Under the pieces are notes generated by a model. It was not told the origin of the DNA. It ran no database searches and was given only the letters and a program-made list of their open reading frames with translations. From Monilinia fructicola (Eukaryota; Ascomycota; Leotiomycetes; Helotiales; Sclerotiniaceae): a stretch of 64,000 nucleotides of DNA. Within the stretch, counting starts at the first letter, position 1. The number at the start of each line of letters is the position of its first letter. Location of the stretch: assembly GCA_008692225.1 (NCBI GenBank), contig VICG01000003.1, positions 1,791,501 to 1,855,500 on the forward strand. The letters run 5' to 3'. Shown here one piece after another: positions 35,301 through 50,842 of this stretch. Position numbers and translations under genes: made by a program.

Positions 35301-38300
35301 GCATCAGCTGATGGTTACAAAACTGGGGTCAACATGCTTATTGAACTCGGGCCTCATTCAGCTCTTGCTGGTCCAATCAAGCAAATTTTAAAGACATGCG
35401 GGAAGGATGCAATGAAGATTCCGTATGCATCTGCTCTTGTGAGAAAAAGAGATGCCGTGGAAACAGCAATAGACTTAGCGTCAACGTTGTTCACAAAAGG
35501 TGCATCCCTTGACCTTGGTGCCATCAATATCACTCCTCCCCTCAATCCTCCTTCATTATTAATCGACATGCCTCGATATCCCTGGAATCACACAACAAAA
35601 TACTGGCATGAACCACGCCTAGCACAAAAAACACAAAAGCCGCACAGCTCAGCGTCACGATCTTCTAGGTACATTGGCTAATTATTCGAATGATCTCGAG
35701 CCAACGTGGAGAAACATTATCCGGATAGATGATATCCCGTGGCTTCGACACCACAAGATTCAATCTCTAACACTTTTCCCCATGTCTGCTTTCATAGGAA
35801 TAGCAATAGAGGCGGCATCACAGAAAGCAGCATCTAAAAACATTCAATACGATAATTTTTGAGCTTCGCGATGTCTTGGTCAGCAAGCCACTTGTACTTA
35901 CCGAAGACCCTGTCGAGATTACTCTCCAGTTACGTCCTCGTTCACAAGGCAATTCTGCTTCTGATGTATGGGACGAGTTTAAGGTACACTCATGGGGTTC
36001 AAATAAAGGATGGACATTGCACTGTGAGGGACTGATCGGGACGAAACTAGATAATCATGATCTTGAGGTCGGGGTAAAATCGACCATTAAAAACATTTCC
36101 GAAGCAGCAACAAGTGTCATCAACAAATCAGAACTCTACAATTCGCTTTCAGATATAGGTGTTTCATATGGCTCGAGTTTCCAAGGCATGAATGAATGCC
36201 ACGCCTGTGAACATGCCTCAATGGCACATGTTGTGGTTCCAGATACCAAACAAGAAATGCCAAAAGAGCATCAAGAAGACATGATTATCCATCCAGCACT
36301 ACTCGAACAAGTCATCGAAATGTATTGGCCAATCATTGATGCGAGCAAAAATCCAATGGATACTGTTTATCTCCCGTCATCTATTGGGCAAGTAAAAATT
36401 TCACGAAAGATCACCAAGCTCATGAACAGTCCGGGCGCATCTCTCAAAGCCTTCTGTGAGGGCACTTTCTCATCTGGTCATCCCAAACCCACCAACGTTT
36501 CGATGTTCGCGGTCGATGATGATCCATCAAAATATCCACTCATCACAATACGCGACTTGACCATATCGCCAATAGTAGAAATGGATATGAGTTCAGAGAA
36601 TGATTTGCACAGAGAACTTTGTTTCAAATTAGATTGGGAGCCTATACTTCAATCTTTGGCCTCTTCGGATCATGAAATGACAAATGGGGTGGATAAGGTG
36701 TCCAATGAATCTACCAATGGGACAACGAATGGAGTAGTAAGGGACGAGTACCCATCTGAGGAAGTTGTCATCTTCTGTGGAAATTCGGAACAACAAAAAG
36801 ATCTCGCGACCAAACTGGCCGATTCTTTGGAGACTTTCACTGGGAAAAGACCCGAGACTGGCGACTTATCTCAGATCGAAACAACCGAAAAGCTATGTCT
36901 TTTTATTTCTGAACTCGATCGGCCATTGTTGTCATCTTTATCGTCTGCAGAATTCCTTGCGTTGCAAAAAGCATTGATTAATTCTCGTGGAATACTTTGG
37001 GCCATTCGAGGAGCATATATTAACTCATCTGATCCTATGGCTAATATGGTCACTGGTCTAAGCAGAAGTATTCGCTCGGAGACGATGCTCAAGTTTGCAA
37101 CCCTAGATTTGGACCCGGAAAATGCTGTTCTCAATGAGTCCACAGTCAAGACCATACTCGGCGTCTTCAAAAGTGTTTTCAATGCGCAAGCCGATGCGAA
37201 CTGCGAACTTGAGTTTATGGAGAGAAAGGGCATGATTCTTACACCACGTATCATAAATGATACAGGAATTGAATGAATACATCCACAAACAAACAAAAGC
37301 TTCTGCTTTGGAATTAACACCATTTGGACGAGAAGATCGACCATTGAAGATGGCTATCTCGGTGCCGGGTGCTTTTGAAACCCTTCATTTCATTGATGCA
37401 TCACCGGAGGATGCAATAGAAAGTGATGAGGTTCAGGTTGAGGTTAAAGCCATTGGCATGAATTCAGTAGACCTCACTGCAGCTTTAGGAGCTACCGAGC
37501 AAGATGGCTTTGGCTGCGAATGCAGTGGTATTGTTACCAATATAGGTAGTCATGTCACCGAATTTGCCAAGGGTGATCGTATTGCAGGTATCTCAATCTC
37601 TCAAGGGGTCTACTCGAGCAAAGTTGTCATGAAGTCGTATTCTGCTTTCAAGATTGACCACAGTGTATCTTTTGAGGTGGGCTCATCAATTCCGGTGGCT
37701 TTTTGCTCTGCATACTATGGTTTAAACGACATCGGACGACTGCTCCCGGATGACGCCCTCTTAATTCATGGAGGATCCAGTGCCTTTGGACAAGCAGCCA
37801 TTAGTCTCGCTCAAACTATGGGCGCCAAGGTTTTTGTAACGGTTGGTAATATCGAAATGAGAGATTACCTCAAAGCTACTCATTCTCTCTCTGAAGATGA
37901 GATAATAGTGAGCCAAAGTACTTCATTCGGGCCCAATACTCTCCAATCAACGTACAAAGGCAAATTTGACGTTGTCTTGAACTGTATTCCAACAGATATG
38001 GATACTTTGCACGAGATTTCTGCATGCTTGAGCAACTTTGGGCGATTCATTAATCTTGAAAAACAAGAAAATCATGCAAGACTCGGAAGCGGAACCAACA
38101 GAAGTTATTCTTCGGTCGATCTGATATCTCTAGGCATTGAAAGGCCAAAGGTATTGAGCAATCTCCTTTCTCAGATTTCTGGCTTCTTGTGTCAATGGTA
38201 TCATCAAGCCCACCAGCCATACAATTTTCCCGGTTTCAGATGTTGAACTAGCTTTCAAGACCTTACAATCTGCAGTCTTTGATGGAAAGTTAATCGTCGC

Positions 38301-39567
38301 GCCAAAAACGGATGATTTGGTCAAGGTTAGTGAACTTCAAACGTAGTACTATACAAAACACTAATGATACCACAGGCCACTCCCGCTGATAAACAAAGCA
38401 AATACTTCGCCCAGATGCCACATACATTCTCATTGGAGGAACAGGTGGTTTGGGTCGAAGTATGGCTAGATGGATGGTTAGCAAAGGTGCTAAGCATCTT
38501 GTTCTTGTGTCAAGAAGCGGCTCCGTAACTGGAAAAGTTAAGGAGTTGGTTGACGATCTCGCGGCGGTTGATGCTAGCGTCGTGGTTCGTCGTTGTGACG
38601 TCGCGAATAGTGATGCAGTGGAGTGTCTTGTTTCGAATGAGCTTACTGATATGCCTGAAGTCAGAGGTGTTATTCATGGGTGCTATGGTTCTCAAAGTAA
38701 GTATCACTGTCTGGTTGTTATCAAACATGACTAACATGAACAGGATGTCTTGTTCGAAAAAATGACCTATGAGGAGTATACTTACGGTCATTGAATCGAA
38801 AGTTCAAGGTGCCTGGAACTTCCACAACGCGCTGAAATCGCAACAATTAGATTTCTTCGTCGCCATTTCCTCTGCTGCCGGTGCGGTAGGAAACAGAGGG
38901 CAAGCCGCATATTCCGCAGCCAACACCTTCCTTAATGCATTCGTGCAGTATCGTCTAGCTCAAAACTTACCCGCCTCATCCCTTGATCTGACTGCCGTGT
39001 CCGACGCCGGCTATCTCGCCGAGAACCTCGATGCTGCGGCCGAAGTCAGCAAAAAATCTTGGAAGCGACACTATTTTGCGAAGCAGAAGTATTAGCTCTC
39101 CTAGGAGCTGCCATTACTGGCCGCCTAGCAAGCACGTGCAACAACCACACCATAACCGGTATGCGAATCACCACTCCTCCACCCTTTTGGACCCCCGACG
39201 CCAAATTCAAACATCTGCGACTCGCTCACGAAGCCCTTGCATCATCTCTCTCATCGCCCTCTTCCGCCAATATATCCTTTAATACCGCTCTTAAAAATGC
39301 AGCTACACTTGAAGAAGCGCAGGAAGTTGTTACGCGTGGTTTGTTATATATTCTGCCATCGGTATTGGATGTTGGAAGCCGAGGATATGGATGTTACGAG
39401 GAGTTTATCGAACTATGCACTGGATTCTCTGGTGCGCGATAGAGGTGCGAAATTTCATTGCCCGGGAATTCGAGGCGAATTTGCAGGTGCTAGAATTGTT
39501 GAGTAGTGGGAGCATCGAGATGTTAGCGAGGGCAATCTGTGGAAAGACTAAATTGCGTAGTTTTTAA
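32339..39567 (+). CDS. Highly reducing type I polyketide synthase (KS-AT-DH-psiKR-ER-KR-ACP), about 16 frame breaks
   Basis: Nine exons; introns at 32981-33032, 33244-33303, 33511-33566, 33774-33828, 33942-33995, 34300-34371, 38326-38375 and 38697-38743. [34 protein letters not shown] and [22 protein letters not shown] keeps His but has Ser for the conserved Gly, and HPALLE has Glu where Asp is usual. A non-methyltransferase region follows, then ER (FGREDRPLK; nucleotide motif reads [12 protein letters not shown], away from GGVG). KR has IGGTGGLG and the ISS...AAYSAAN catalytic set. ACP has YALDSLV. No methyltransferase domain is seen. The frame breaks about 16 times, nearly always by one extra base (for example 33391-33395, 35856-35860, 39051-39056); catalytic motifs and splice sites are otherwise intact. 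The N-terminal ATG is uncertain: frames at 32339 and 32385 compete. If functional it should make a reduced polyketide. Confidence 0.9.
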
Positions 39568-41044
39568 ATGATATCATGGATGGTGGTCTATGGCGTACGG
39601 AGGTGTGTGGAATAAATTTGGCTGGCTGGCTGGCGGGGGCGGGGAGGGGGGAAGGGGGGGATTGGGGATTATGGAGCTCAATATGTTTATCTTTACTCGT
39701 ATTTCTCTTTTCTCTTTCATTTTTCAATTTCCTTGCCCTTTTCCTTTTTGCTCTTGGTTTTATTTCTATTTTCAAGTATAGACTATCTTATAACCTGATA
39801 GAATCTCCCAATCTCAATTCATATCATCCGAAGGTTTTCATCTCAACATCTACAACGCGAAACGATAGAGAAAGGGAATCGTAGGACTCCCTAGTCCTCC
39901 CACGCACGAAAGCAGGTTTCCCAAGCCCGCAAACTGAGCAGGAAACCCCGCACACCAAGACTCGGCATATCGCTACCTAGCACTGTAATTAGTTCCACGG
40001 TATGAATATTCCAAAACTCGAGAGATCTGATTCGCCGCGTATTCGCCGGCTGCAATTGGTGGGCGGCGTTGTAGTTCGAACCATGTATTTGTTGTTTATT
40101 TATTTATTTATTTATCTATCCATACGTGATTTTTCCGATATCATCGACTGACTGCTGGAGATAAAGTATGCATTCGACGACTGTAGTTGTTGGCAAGGTT
40201 GGTATTAGATAGCGTACAGTATATATATATATATATATATATGGTATTTCTAATCCATCTACTTACTTTACGGAGACTTTTGACACTGCAATGTCAATTG
40301 TTCGGGATGTCGTGTCGTCTTGGTGCAGACCCCGTGGAGACACTTGATGCTTGTTGTACTTGGAATTGGGATTGGGATTGGGATTCGGATTCGGGCTGAG
40401 GTTTTGGGGACATACGGAGTACACACCTCCTAGGTATGCATACGCGCATTTTTGGCTCTGGGTGGTGTTTGATGGATGGTGTGTGATATATGATATATGA
40501 CGTGTATGCGGGGGAGTGAGTGTGCCAGACTGCCAGTGGGGTGTGGGTGGTACAAATGAGGAATCAACCATGGTGAGGAAATAGATTGGGATGATGCTAC
40601 TGTAACCTTATGCTTGCTTGCTTATCTTATGCTTGCTTATGCTTGGTGGGCGATCGTCACGGTATTGCTGTACTCTCCGTACGTACTGATTGATAAGGAA
40701 GGCGAGGGCTGCGATGACGAGCGGTGGATTGTGTAATGTTACTAGGTAGATATGGAGGGGGGCGCGGGGATTTGTAAGAGCTTGGTTTTCGGTCTTTGTA
40801 TTTGTAAGTGGGTGTCAGACTACCGACAGTATGTATGTCAAGATAAGATGCTCCTGTACTCTGTATGTCAGTCATGGGCAGTACGGAGTGCAGCAGAAAT
40901 ACTACTGTAGGTACAGTAACCTTTCTTATCTCTGTGACCAACCAGACTCCATCTATAGGGTACGGCATTAAGTTCTTCAGCATTTAGCCAAGTTTCGAGG
41001 AATAGATACTTAGATAAGGACTCTGCTTACAACAAAAACAGTCT
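39568..41044. other. Intergenic region with simple repeats, no gene recognised
   Basis: Contains a G-rich patch (39625-39660), a (ttta)n run near 40090-40120, an (AT)n run at 40219-40242, a (gggatt)n-like patch near 40360-40395, and several tacggagta motifs. Confidence 0.6.
40219..40242. repeat. (AT)n microsatellite
   Basis: Twelve uninterrupted TA/AT dinucleotides in an intergenic region. Confidence 0.9.
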
Positions 41045-41148
41045 GGGGCTGTAACTCAGTGGTAGAGTGCCTCGTTTGCAACTCTAGGATTGAAAAAGAT
41101 TCTTGATAATGCTCGATGAAGTCCAGGGTTCGACTCCCTGCCGCTCCA
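41045..41148 (+). tRNA. tRNA-Ala(UGC) with an intron
   Basis: Acceptor GGGGCTG pairs with CCGCTCC and has the G3:U70 wobble that marks alanine tRNAs. The D-arm has CTC/GAG with AGTGGTA. The anticodon loop is TTTGCAA, anticodon TGC at 41077-41079. The T-arm is CAGGG TTCGACT CCCTG. An insert of about 30 bases sits just 3' of the anticodon, the usual intron place. One acceptor pair (6-67) is a mismatch. Confidence 0.85.
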
Positions 41149-44465
<3,317 letters not shown>

Positions 44466-46016
44466 TAGATATATTGTATGCATGTATGTATATATAGATA
44501 GATAGATTTTACGAATAATGACATAGACCGTTTTTGGGCATATATTATTTTGATCTAATTCTTGCGACACTTGAGGAAGATATATCATCAATTCTTGGAT
44601 GAGATATGAGATAAAAATCATTGCAGAAGTAAAAAAACTCATTCCAAGGTTTTGTATAAACTTGATCATCTGTACTCCGTATGTATATATATATACCTAG
44701 GTATGTCTTCTGCGTTTTGCTGAATATGCAACTGATTGCTTTTTATGTTCGGAATACAACCATAGCAATCTAGAATGCCGGGCTCTGCTCCTCTAGTCAA
44801 CAGCTACTGTACTAAAGGCTCCCAATATAACCACTGCACAGATAATAAAGCTGTACACGTCATGTATTCACGATCTTGCAGCGTTTCATAGATTGACGTT
44901 GCCCGTTATTGAAGCGTCCGAATTAAACAGATTGGGAGTGTCTTGCATTGGGAATGCAGTGGAGAAGCGCCAATGAGTATACAGTAACTACAGTATGTAT
45001 GGTATATTGTACGGAGTACAAGGAGGGATCACCGGTGGGTGGGTTCGCTTGCTTGTCTCACATCTCATCGCTAAATAGAGAGAATGGGGTCAACACTTGT
45101 TATTCCAAGGTTATTATTAACCTCCTCCGTACAAGTACTGTACTACTCGAGTAGGTACGTACTTCCTTATTAATGAGGCTTATGTAAGTTTCTTACTCCT
45201 ATCACATCGATTGATTAATTCCCCTTTCCCTTATAATGCTTCCAGCTGCATTTTCCAACGGCCCCGCGCCATCTTACACTCCTTTTTTCCCCTTTGTTAC
45301 ATGACACTACCAAGCAAAGAGCTGGAGGTTACTACTCCCAGGATGTTTGTGGGAGTATAAATTGAATCCCGAGGTCCTTTGAATAATAACTCGCAAGGTT
45401 GACTATAAGTGATCATCACACCCGCCAACCACGATTGTATCGCCAATCATGACCGCATCTCACTGAAAACGGCATTGTCAATATAACAACAGAACAGAGC
45501 CAAACCAAACAAAATCAAATATAAACAAAACAAAACAAAACAAAGCAAAACCATGAATCATCATCATGCATTAATTGAACTTCAATCCGTCGTCTCAATT
45601 GAATAAGTGGTCTGATTTCCTCAAATACTCAAATACTCATATGCTCATAATTTCATCCTTCTCATCTCCCCTATACAATATAAGTTGTCGAGACCAACTC
45701 AAATCTCAACTCCGGACTTGAATGGCCGGCCACCTTCCTTTCTATTTCATTTGTCTGCATGGAATACCCAGTACTACTTGCGTATCAGTGCTCACACGTC
45801 CGCCAGTTATTACTGTGTCTGTTCCTTGAGCATATTCTATGTTACATTGCTACTAGGTAGCTAGGAACTAGGAACTAGATACGAAGTATAAAATACACGT
45901 CCATTCTTGGCCCGTCTATTCTGATCACGTTTGTAAGATATCCCAAACACCACCACACCTCCTCTCCGACAGGAACAGGCCAGATCAGTATCTATATTTC
46001 ATATCACAACCCAACC
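44466..46016. other. Intergenic region, no gene recognised
   Basis: Contains the 3' flank of the Old Yellow Enzyme gene and the promoter of the mannosyltransferase gene. Tacggagta and ctcgagta motifs are present near 44670, 45005 and 45135. A CAAAACAAAA-type A-rich patch is at 45500-45550. Confidence 0.6.
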
Positions 46017-47639
46017 ATGATCTTTCTTCCTAGACGTTATCTTCGTCCCCCACGATCCTTTCTCCATCCACATTCGCGCTTCCCCAATCTATGTCTCGCT
46101 CTCCTAGTGTTTTCCCTTCTCGACGCTTATTGGACCGTCACTCATCTTCCAAATCCAATACGTACCATCACGCCGCCATATTCGGCAATCGGATCCTCGG
46201 ATCTGACATCTAATAATCATGAGCCCCTCCCATTATCAGGCCAGGTTCCCTCATCGACGAGGAAATTCGGAAAAGCAGGGGCGAAAGAATCGTCATCTGG
46301 TGATATTGGAGATGGCCCAGCACTCTCGGGAGCAGGACCACACATTGGAAATCCCAATAATGAAACAATATTCATAGCGGCCATATTTCGGCGCTCTGAA
46401 TTAATGCTCCGACAAAAACTGGTCACCGGCTCTTATATCCCTCGTCAAGCATCTGGGACCTAAGAACGTCTATGTCTCGGTTCTTGAGTCCGGCTCATGG
46501 GACGGGACGAAAGCGGCATTGATGGATTTAGATAAAGTGTTGGGGGAAGTGGGAGTAGAGAGAACGATTGATTTGGGTATGGATCGTGAGGCTCAGCTTG
46601 AAGAATTAAAACATGTACCAGCGGAAGGGGAAGATAGGAATGGCTGGCTGTATACGGGGAGGAAAGAGAGTGAAAGTGGATGGGAGATGAGACGGATACC
46701 GTACTTGGCGAGGTTAAGAAACAAGGCAATGGAACCGCTATTGAAGATTTGGGACGAGGGAAGAGGCAGGAGGTTTGATAGGGTACTGTGGATTAATGAT
46801 GTAGTTTTTACGGTATGTTGCTGGGTGGTTCACCTCCTATTCTGCTTCCCCTTGGTTTCTATCTCTCGTCCCATCCACATTCACTCACCTATCCCCTCTG
46901 TGACCAAGACCCCACTAAACCAACCGCCACCTAGACAACCGACGTAACGACCCTCCTCTCCACAAACTCCGGCTCCTATGCCGCAGCCTGCGCTCTGGAT
47001 TTCTCCTACCCCTATCAATATTATGACACCTTTGCTCTCCGAGACTCACTAGGTCGAAAATCCTCCTCTCTTTCTTGGCCCTATTTTTACGCCTCGCAAT
47101 CCTTGAGGGCGATGAAAAGGAATGATGCTGTGCCTGTCAAGAGTTGTTGGAATGGAATGGTGGCTTTTGATGCAGAGGCTTGGTATCCCTCGTCTGATAG
47201 TGGAGACAGGGCGGGGAACGAGGAAGGGAAATTCAAGGGGTTGAAGTTCAGGGGGGTTTCGGATTCCCTGGCCCTGAAACATGTGGAGGGTAGTGAGTGC
47301 TGTCTTATCCATGCGGATAACCCACTCAGGGAGACGAAAGGGATTTTTGTCAATCCGAATGTGAGGGTGGCGTACAAGAGGGATGTTTACGATGTCGTTA
47401 ATTCGCCTGGAGGTTGGCCGGGGAAGCGAGAGGCTATCTGGGGGGTATGGAGGGTGAGAGTGGGGTGGGTGAATGAATGGTGGTGGGGATGGGTGGAGAG
47501 ACAAAGGGTGAGGAGGAGAATTGACGCGTGGATTGGGGAGGGGAGAGAGGGCGTCGATGAAAGAAGAGAAGAGGTGGGAGTGGAATGTTTGATCAACGAG
47601 ATGCAGGTTTTGTATCAGAGTGGGTGGAAACATCTTTGA
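46017..47639 (+). CDS. CAP59/CMT1-type alpha-1,3-mannosyltransferase (GT69), one frame break
   Basis: Exon 1 46017-46812 and exon 2 46935-47639, intron GTATGT to ACCTAG; 499 residues after removing one base. A basic N-terminus and one membrane segment (LCLALLVFSLLDAYW) indicate a type II Golgi protein. The catalytic region has ETIFIAAIFRR, YVSVLESGSWDGTK, RVLWINDVVF, the family's acidic strand motif, and KSCWNGMVAFDA. In Cryptococcus, CAP59 and CMT1 are needed for capsule; in ascomycetes GT69 proteins are thought to act in cell-surface glycan synthesis. A GG pair at 46428-46429 carries an extra base; without it the frame reads TALISLVKHLGPKNVYV and exon 1 ends in phase 0. The tail after 47460 is rich in Trp, Arg and Glu. 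Confidence 0.88.
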
Positions 47640-49126
47640 TTTTTTTTTTTTTTTTTTTTTTTTTTGTCTTTCCTTATCTCGGTTGCGAGGACACAACTCG
47701 ATATACTTTCCTTTGTCAAATATGGGTCACAGTTTCCACTTGGTTGGTTCAGGTCAGGTTGGGATCATCGGCGTGGGTTGGCATTGAATGGTACGGGACG
47801 GTTCGGTCGAGCATATATACAACACGTTTGGAGCAAGGGGAATGGGAAGGGGTGAGGTAGATGGTATACAAAATGCACATACAAAGGAGGCAGGCACTCA
47901 GAGAAGGCGCAGGCAAAGCGTTTGATATCCACAAAACCGTAAGGATTGGCATGGCGAGGATACTGTGTAAGATTCCGCACCCACCACGGCCCAATCCCAC
48001 TCACCACCTACTCGAGAGACAGGGGGAATCTATAGAAGAAAGATAAAAACCAAGAGAGGCATGAATGCAATCGTAGACGCATTTTCTCGTCTGCGAAGTG
48101 ATACTTGCGGTGTGTAGTTTACGAGATTGACTGACTGGCTGTTGGGTGCTACCTCATCCGTGATATTGTATAATATAATATAATATATAATATATAACAT
48201 ATCAATCATTCAAGTGACCACCCACCCAGCCCATCCATCCATCCATCCATCCATCCACCCCAAAAAAAACCCCCCAGACCCATCCCAACAACGCAAAACT
48301 AACCATATCATACCATACCATACCATACCACACATACATACCATACATACACCACGATCTCCAAATCCAAATCCAAATCCAAATCCCCTTTCCCCACCAC
48401 CCCTCCCACCACCCCGCCACACCCTCATCGCACCCCATCGCCCCCTCGCCATTTGCTCCTAGTGGAAAGATAGACAGCCGACGTATGTACGTATGTACGT
48501 ATACATACAAAAAAAACAAAACGATGAATACTCGCCCCCGTGCCATGTCAGCATATATAGCTGCATAGCTGCATACTGCACATGCCTACTAGGTATCTCT
48601 TGATACGGACGCAAAGCCAACATCATTCATGCCCTCCTCGTACGCAGCTACGCTTGGACGGAGGGATGTTTCCTCGTCGATGGTGGAGTGGCGCCGAGTG
48701 TCTCGGGAGATACATGTTGAGGGCAAACTTGGCTGAGGCACAGGGGTTTTTCTTGTTGTTGGGCAATCCACGGGATGTTTTTTTAAAAAAAATTGGAGAG
48801 CAAGCGAACGACTGTGAAGAAAGGTGTGGGCTGGTAGCAAGGGAGATGTGATGTATAATTGGCAGATTCACTCCGTCTAAGTATCGCAACCGTAACTCTA
48901 ACCATGCTGGATTGTGTAATCAGATCATCTCGAATTATCAAAGTCTCAAATATAACATAACAGTTCTTTGAAGATTCATGTATCCAAAACCGTGGTTTGA
49001 AGATCATACCACTATCTTGCGACAGACAGTCTAACCCACTTTGATCTCAACGCCTTACAACCATGCAATGAACATACCGCTCCTTACTCAACGCCAAAGC
49101 TCTTTCTAACAGCTACACCAAATCTT
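47640..49126. other. Intergenic region rich in simple repeats
   Basis: Begins with a run of about 25 T just past the mannosyltransferase stop. (catc)n lies at about 48231-48260, accatac repeats at 48300-48350 and (aaatcc)n at 48361-48388. No gene recognised; frames through the repeats are low-complexity artefacts. Confidence 0.6.
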
Positions 49127-50842
49127 TCAAATAGCTTCCGTCATCTTCTCCTCCGATGCAGCTGCGAAAGTGGCGCGGAAAAACATATCTACTGGCACAA
49201 AGCCACTCTTTTCAGCTGTGAACCAACTACCTGGGCAAATGAGAACACCTTCACCGATACCAGCGAGGAAAATTTCTTGTTCGATATCTTGGATGGGCTT
49301 GGTTTTAGCGGCAGGGTGTTTGTGCCAGTCTACTTGAAGCCATAGCTATTTTTGTTAGTTCTGATTCTAGATTTATGGAGCCTTCGATATACTTACAAAC
49401 ATGCCGGCAGTTGGTGGATTCCAACTCACGATGCTCTTGGGCAAGTATTTTTCACATGCGGCAAGAATAACATTTCGGCGCTTAGTATATTCCAATCGAA
49501 GATTGACGAGCCATTGAAGATAACCACCATGCCCCCAGCTTTCGTCAAGGAGCTTGTAAAGCACTATCTGGGATATTCCACTAGGGTTCTGGTTAGAGTT
49601 CTCGTTGGATCTAACGAATCTCTCTACAATTTGTTCGGAGGCGGTAATCCATCCTACTCTTGTACCAGGTGCAATAACTTTAGAGAAAGAATCCATTCGC
49701 ATGACTCTTCCATCCGTATCCATGCTCAAGTATGTTGGAATAAGAGCCTTCAAAAATTCCTCGTTATTGGCTGGTGGTGGAACATCAGGAGCATCTGGTC
49801 CTGTGTATGGTTGCATTTGAAGGAAATAATAAGGTTCATCTTCTAGGATGTACAGATCGTGTTTTTGAGCAACCTTGTAGATTGCGTGTCGTCTTTTGGT
49901 ACCCTGTGTTGCACCGGTAGGGTTTTGACCTGAAGGAACAGTGTACAGAACAAAAGGTTTTCTAGCACCTCTGGCCTTTTCATCCCAGTTGCTCAAAAGC
50001 TCGTCCAAGGCTTCTGGTAAAAGACCTTCAGCATCCATTTTGACACCCAAGAATTTTACACCAAGAGGAGCTGCAGTCTCAACCGCAGAAGCAAAGGTAT
50101 ACTCTTCAGATAACACATAGTCACCTCTTTCACAGAATATACGATATGTCTGCTCCAAAGCCGAGGTGCTTCCTACAGTAAGAGTACAGCCCCAATCTGC
50201 ATATGGCGGATTGCAAACAATTTTCAGTATGCTCTGTCACCCACCGAAGCATTTGGGCGGATCCAGTACCCTGTCCATAGTTGAGTGCAATAGACAAATC
50301 GTATGCTCCCTTGCCTTCAGATACATCATATTTTCCTGCAGTTATAGCAGTTCCCGATTCCTTTGTTTTTTCTTCCGAGAAGTGAGGTACTGTAGGAACC
50401 TTGATAGATATTTCTTCGATTGGGAAATAGTCGGGGCATGGTAGACCTCCACCTAGAGAAATCATTCCAGGAGTTTTCAGATATTGAGCTGCACCCTTCA
50501 AGTTCGATGGCTTTCTTGATCTACTCTCGAGAGAGATACGATCTGCAAGTTCTTAGCTAAAGCATGTATATAGCCAGATGAAAAGAGCAACTTACGATCC
50601 CATCTTTTTGCTTTTGGTTTCCCAGTTGACTATGACTCATTAGACATGGTTATCTCCTCCAGAGAGAAAGCACCTACAGGACTCTTGAAATGATCACTCG
50701 TAGTAAACGCAGCAACACCTGCAGAGAATGGCCCAGCCTTTGCACGTCTTGCAGAAACTCCGTTAACAGTGAGTGGATCGGGAATGACGATAGATTCGGT
50801 ATCAATCACGCCCTCGACATCAATTGCTGTTGGAGGTGACAT
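49127..50842 (-). CDS. Aromatic amino acid aminotransferase (ARO8-like, class I/II), one frame break
   Basis: Four exons: 50678-50842, 50596-50629, 49397-50542 and 49127-49345; 520 residues after removing one base. Fold-type I PLP enzyme: ISLGGGLPCPDYFP, NPPYADWGCTLTVGST, YTVPSGQNPTGAT, DEPYYFLQM, and the PLP lysine in DSFSKVIAPGTRVGW. ARO8-type enzymes convert aromatic amino acids and 2-oxoglutarate to the aryl-pyruvates and glutamate (Tyr, Phe; also aminoadipate in yeast). The frame breaks in a run of four T at 50221-50224 (plus strand); with three it reads TEHTEIVCNPPYADW and all exon phases agree. No sign of a targeting signal, so cytosolic. Unlikely to belong to the PKS cluster. Confidence 0.92.

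Noticed and set aside
32339..39567. Programmed frameshifting in the PKS.
   Set aside because: The breaks have no common slippery site or downstream structure, and similar extra bases occur in unrelated genes of the window.
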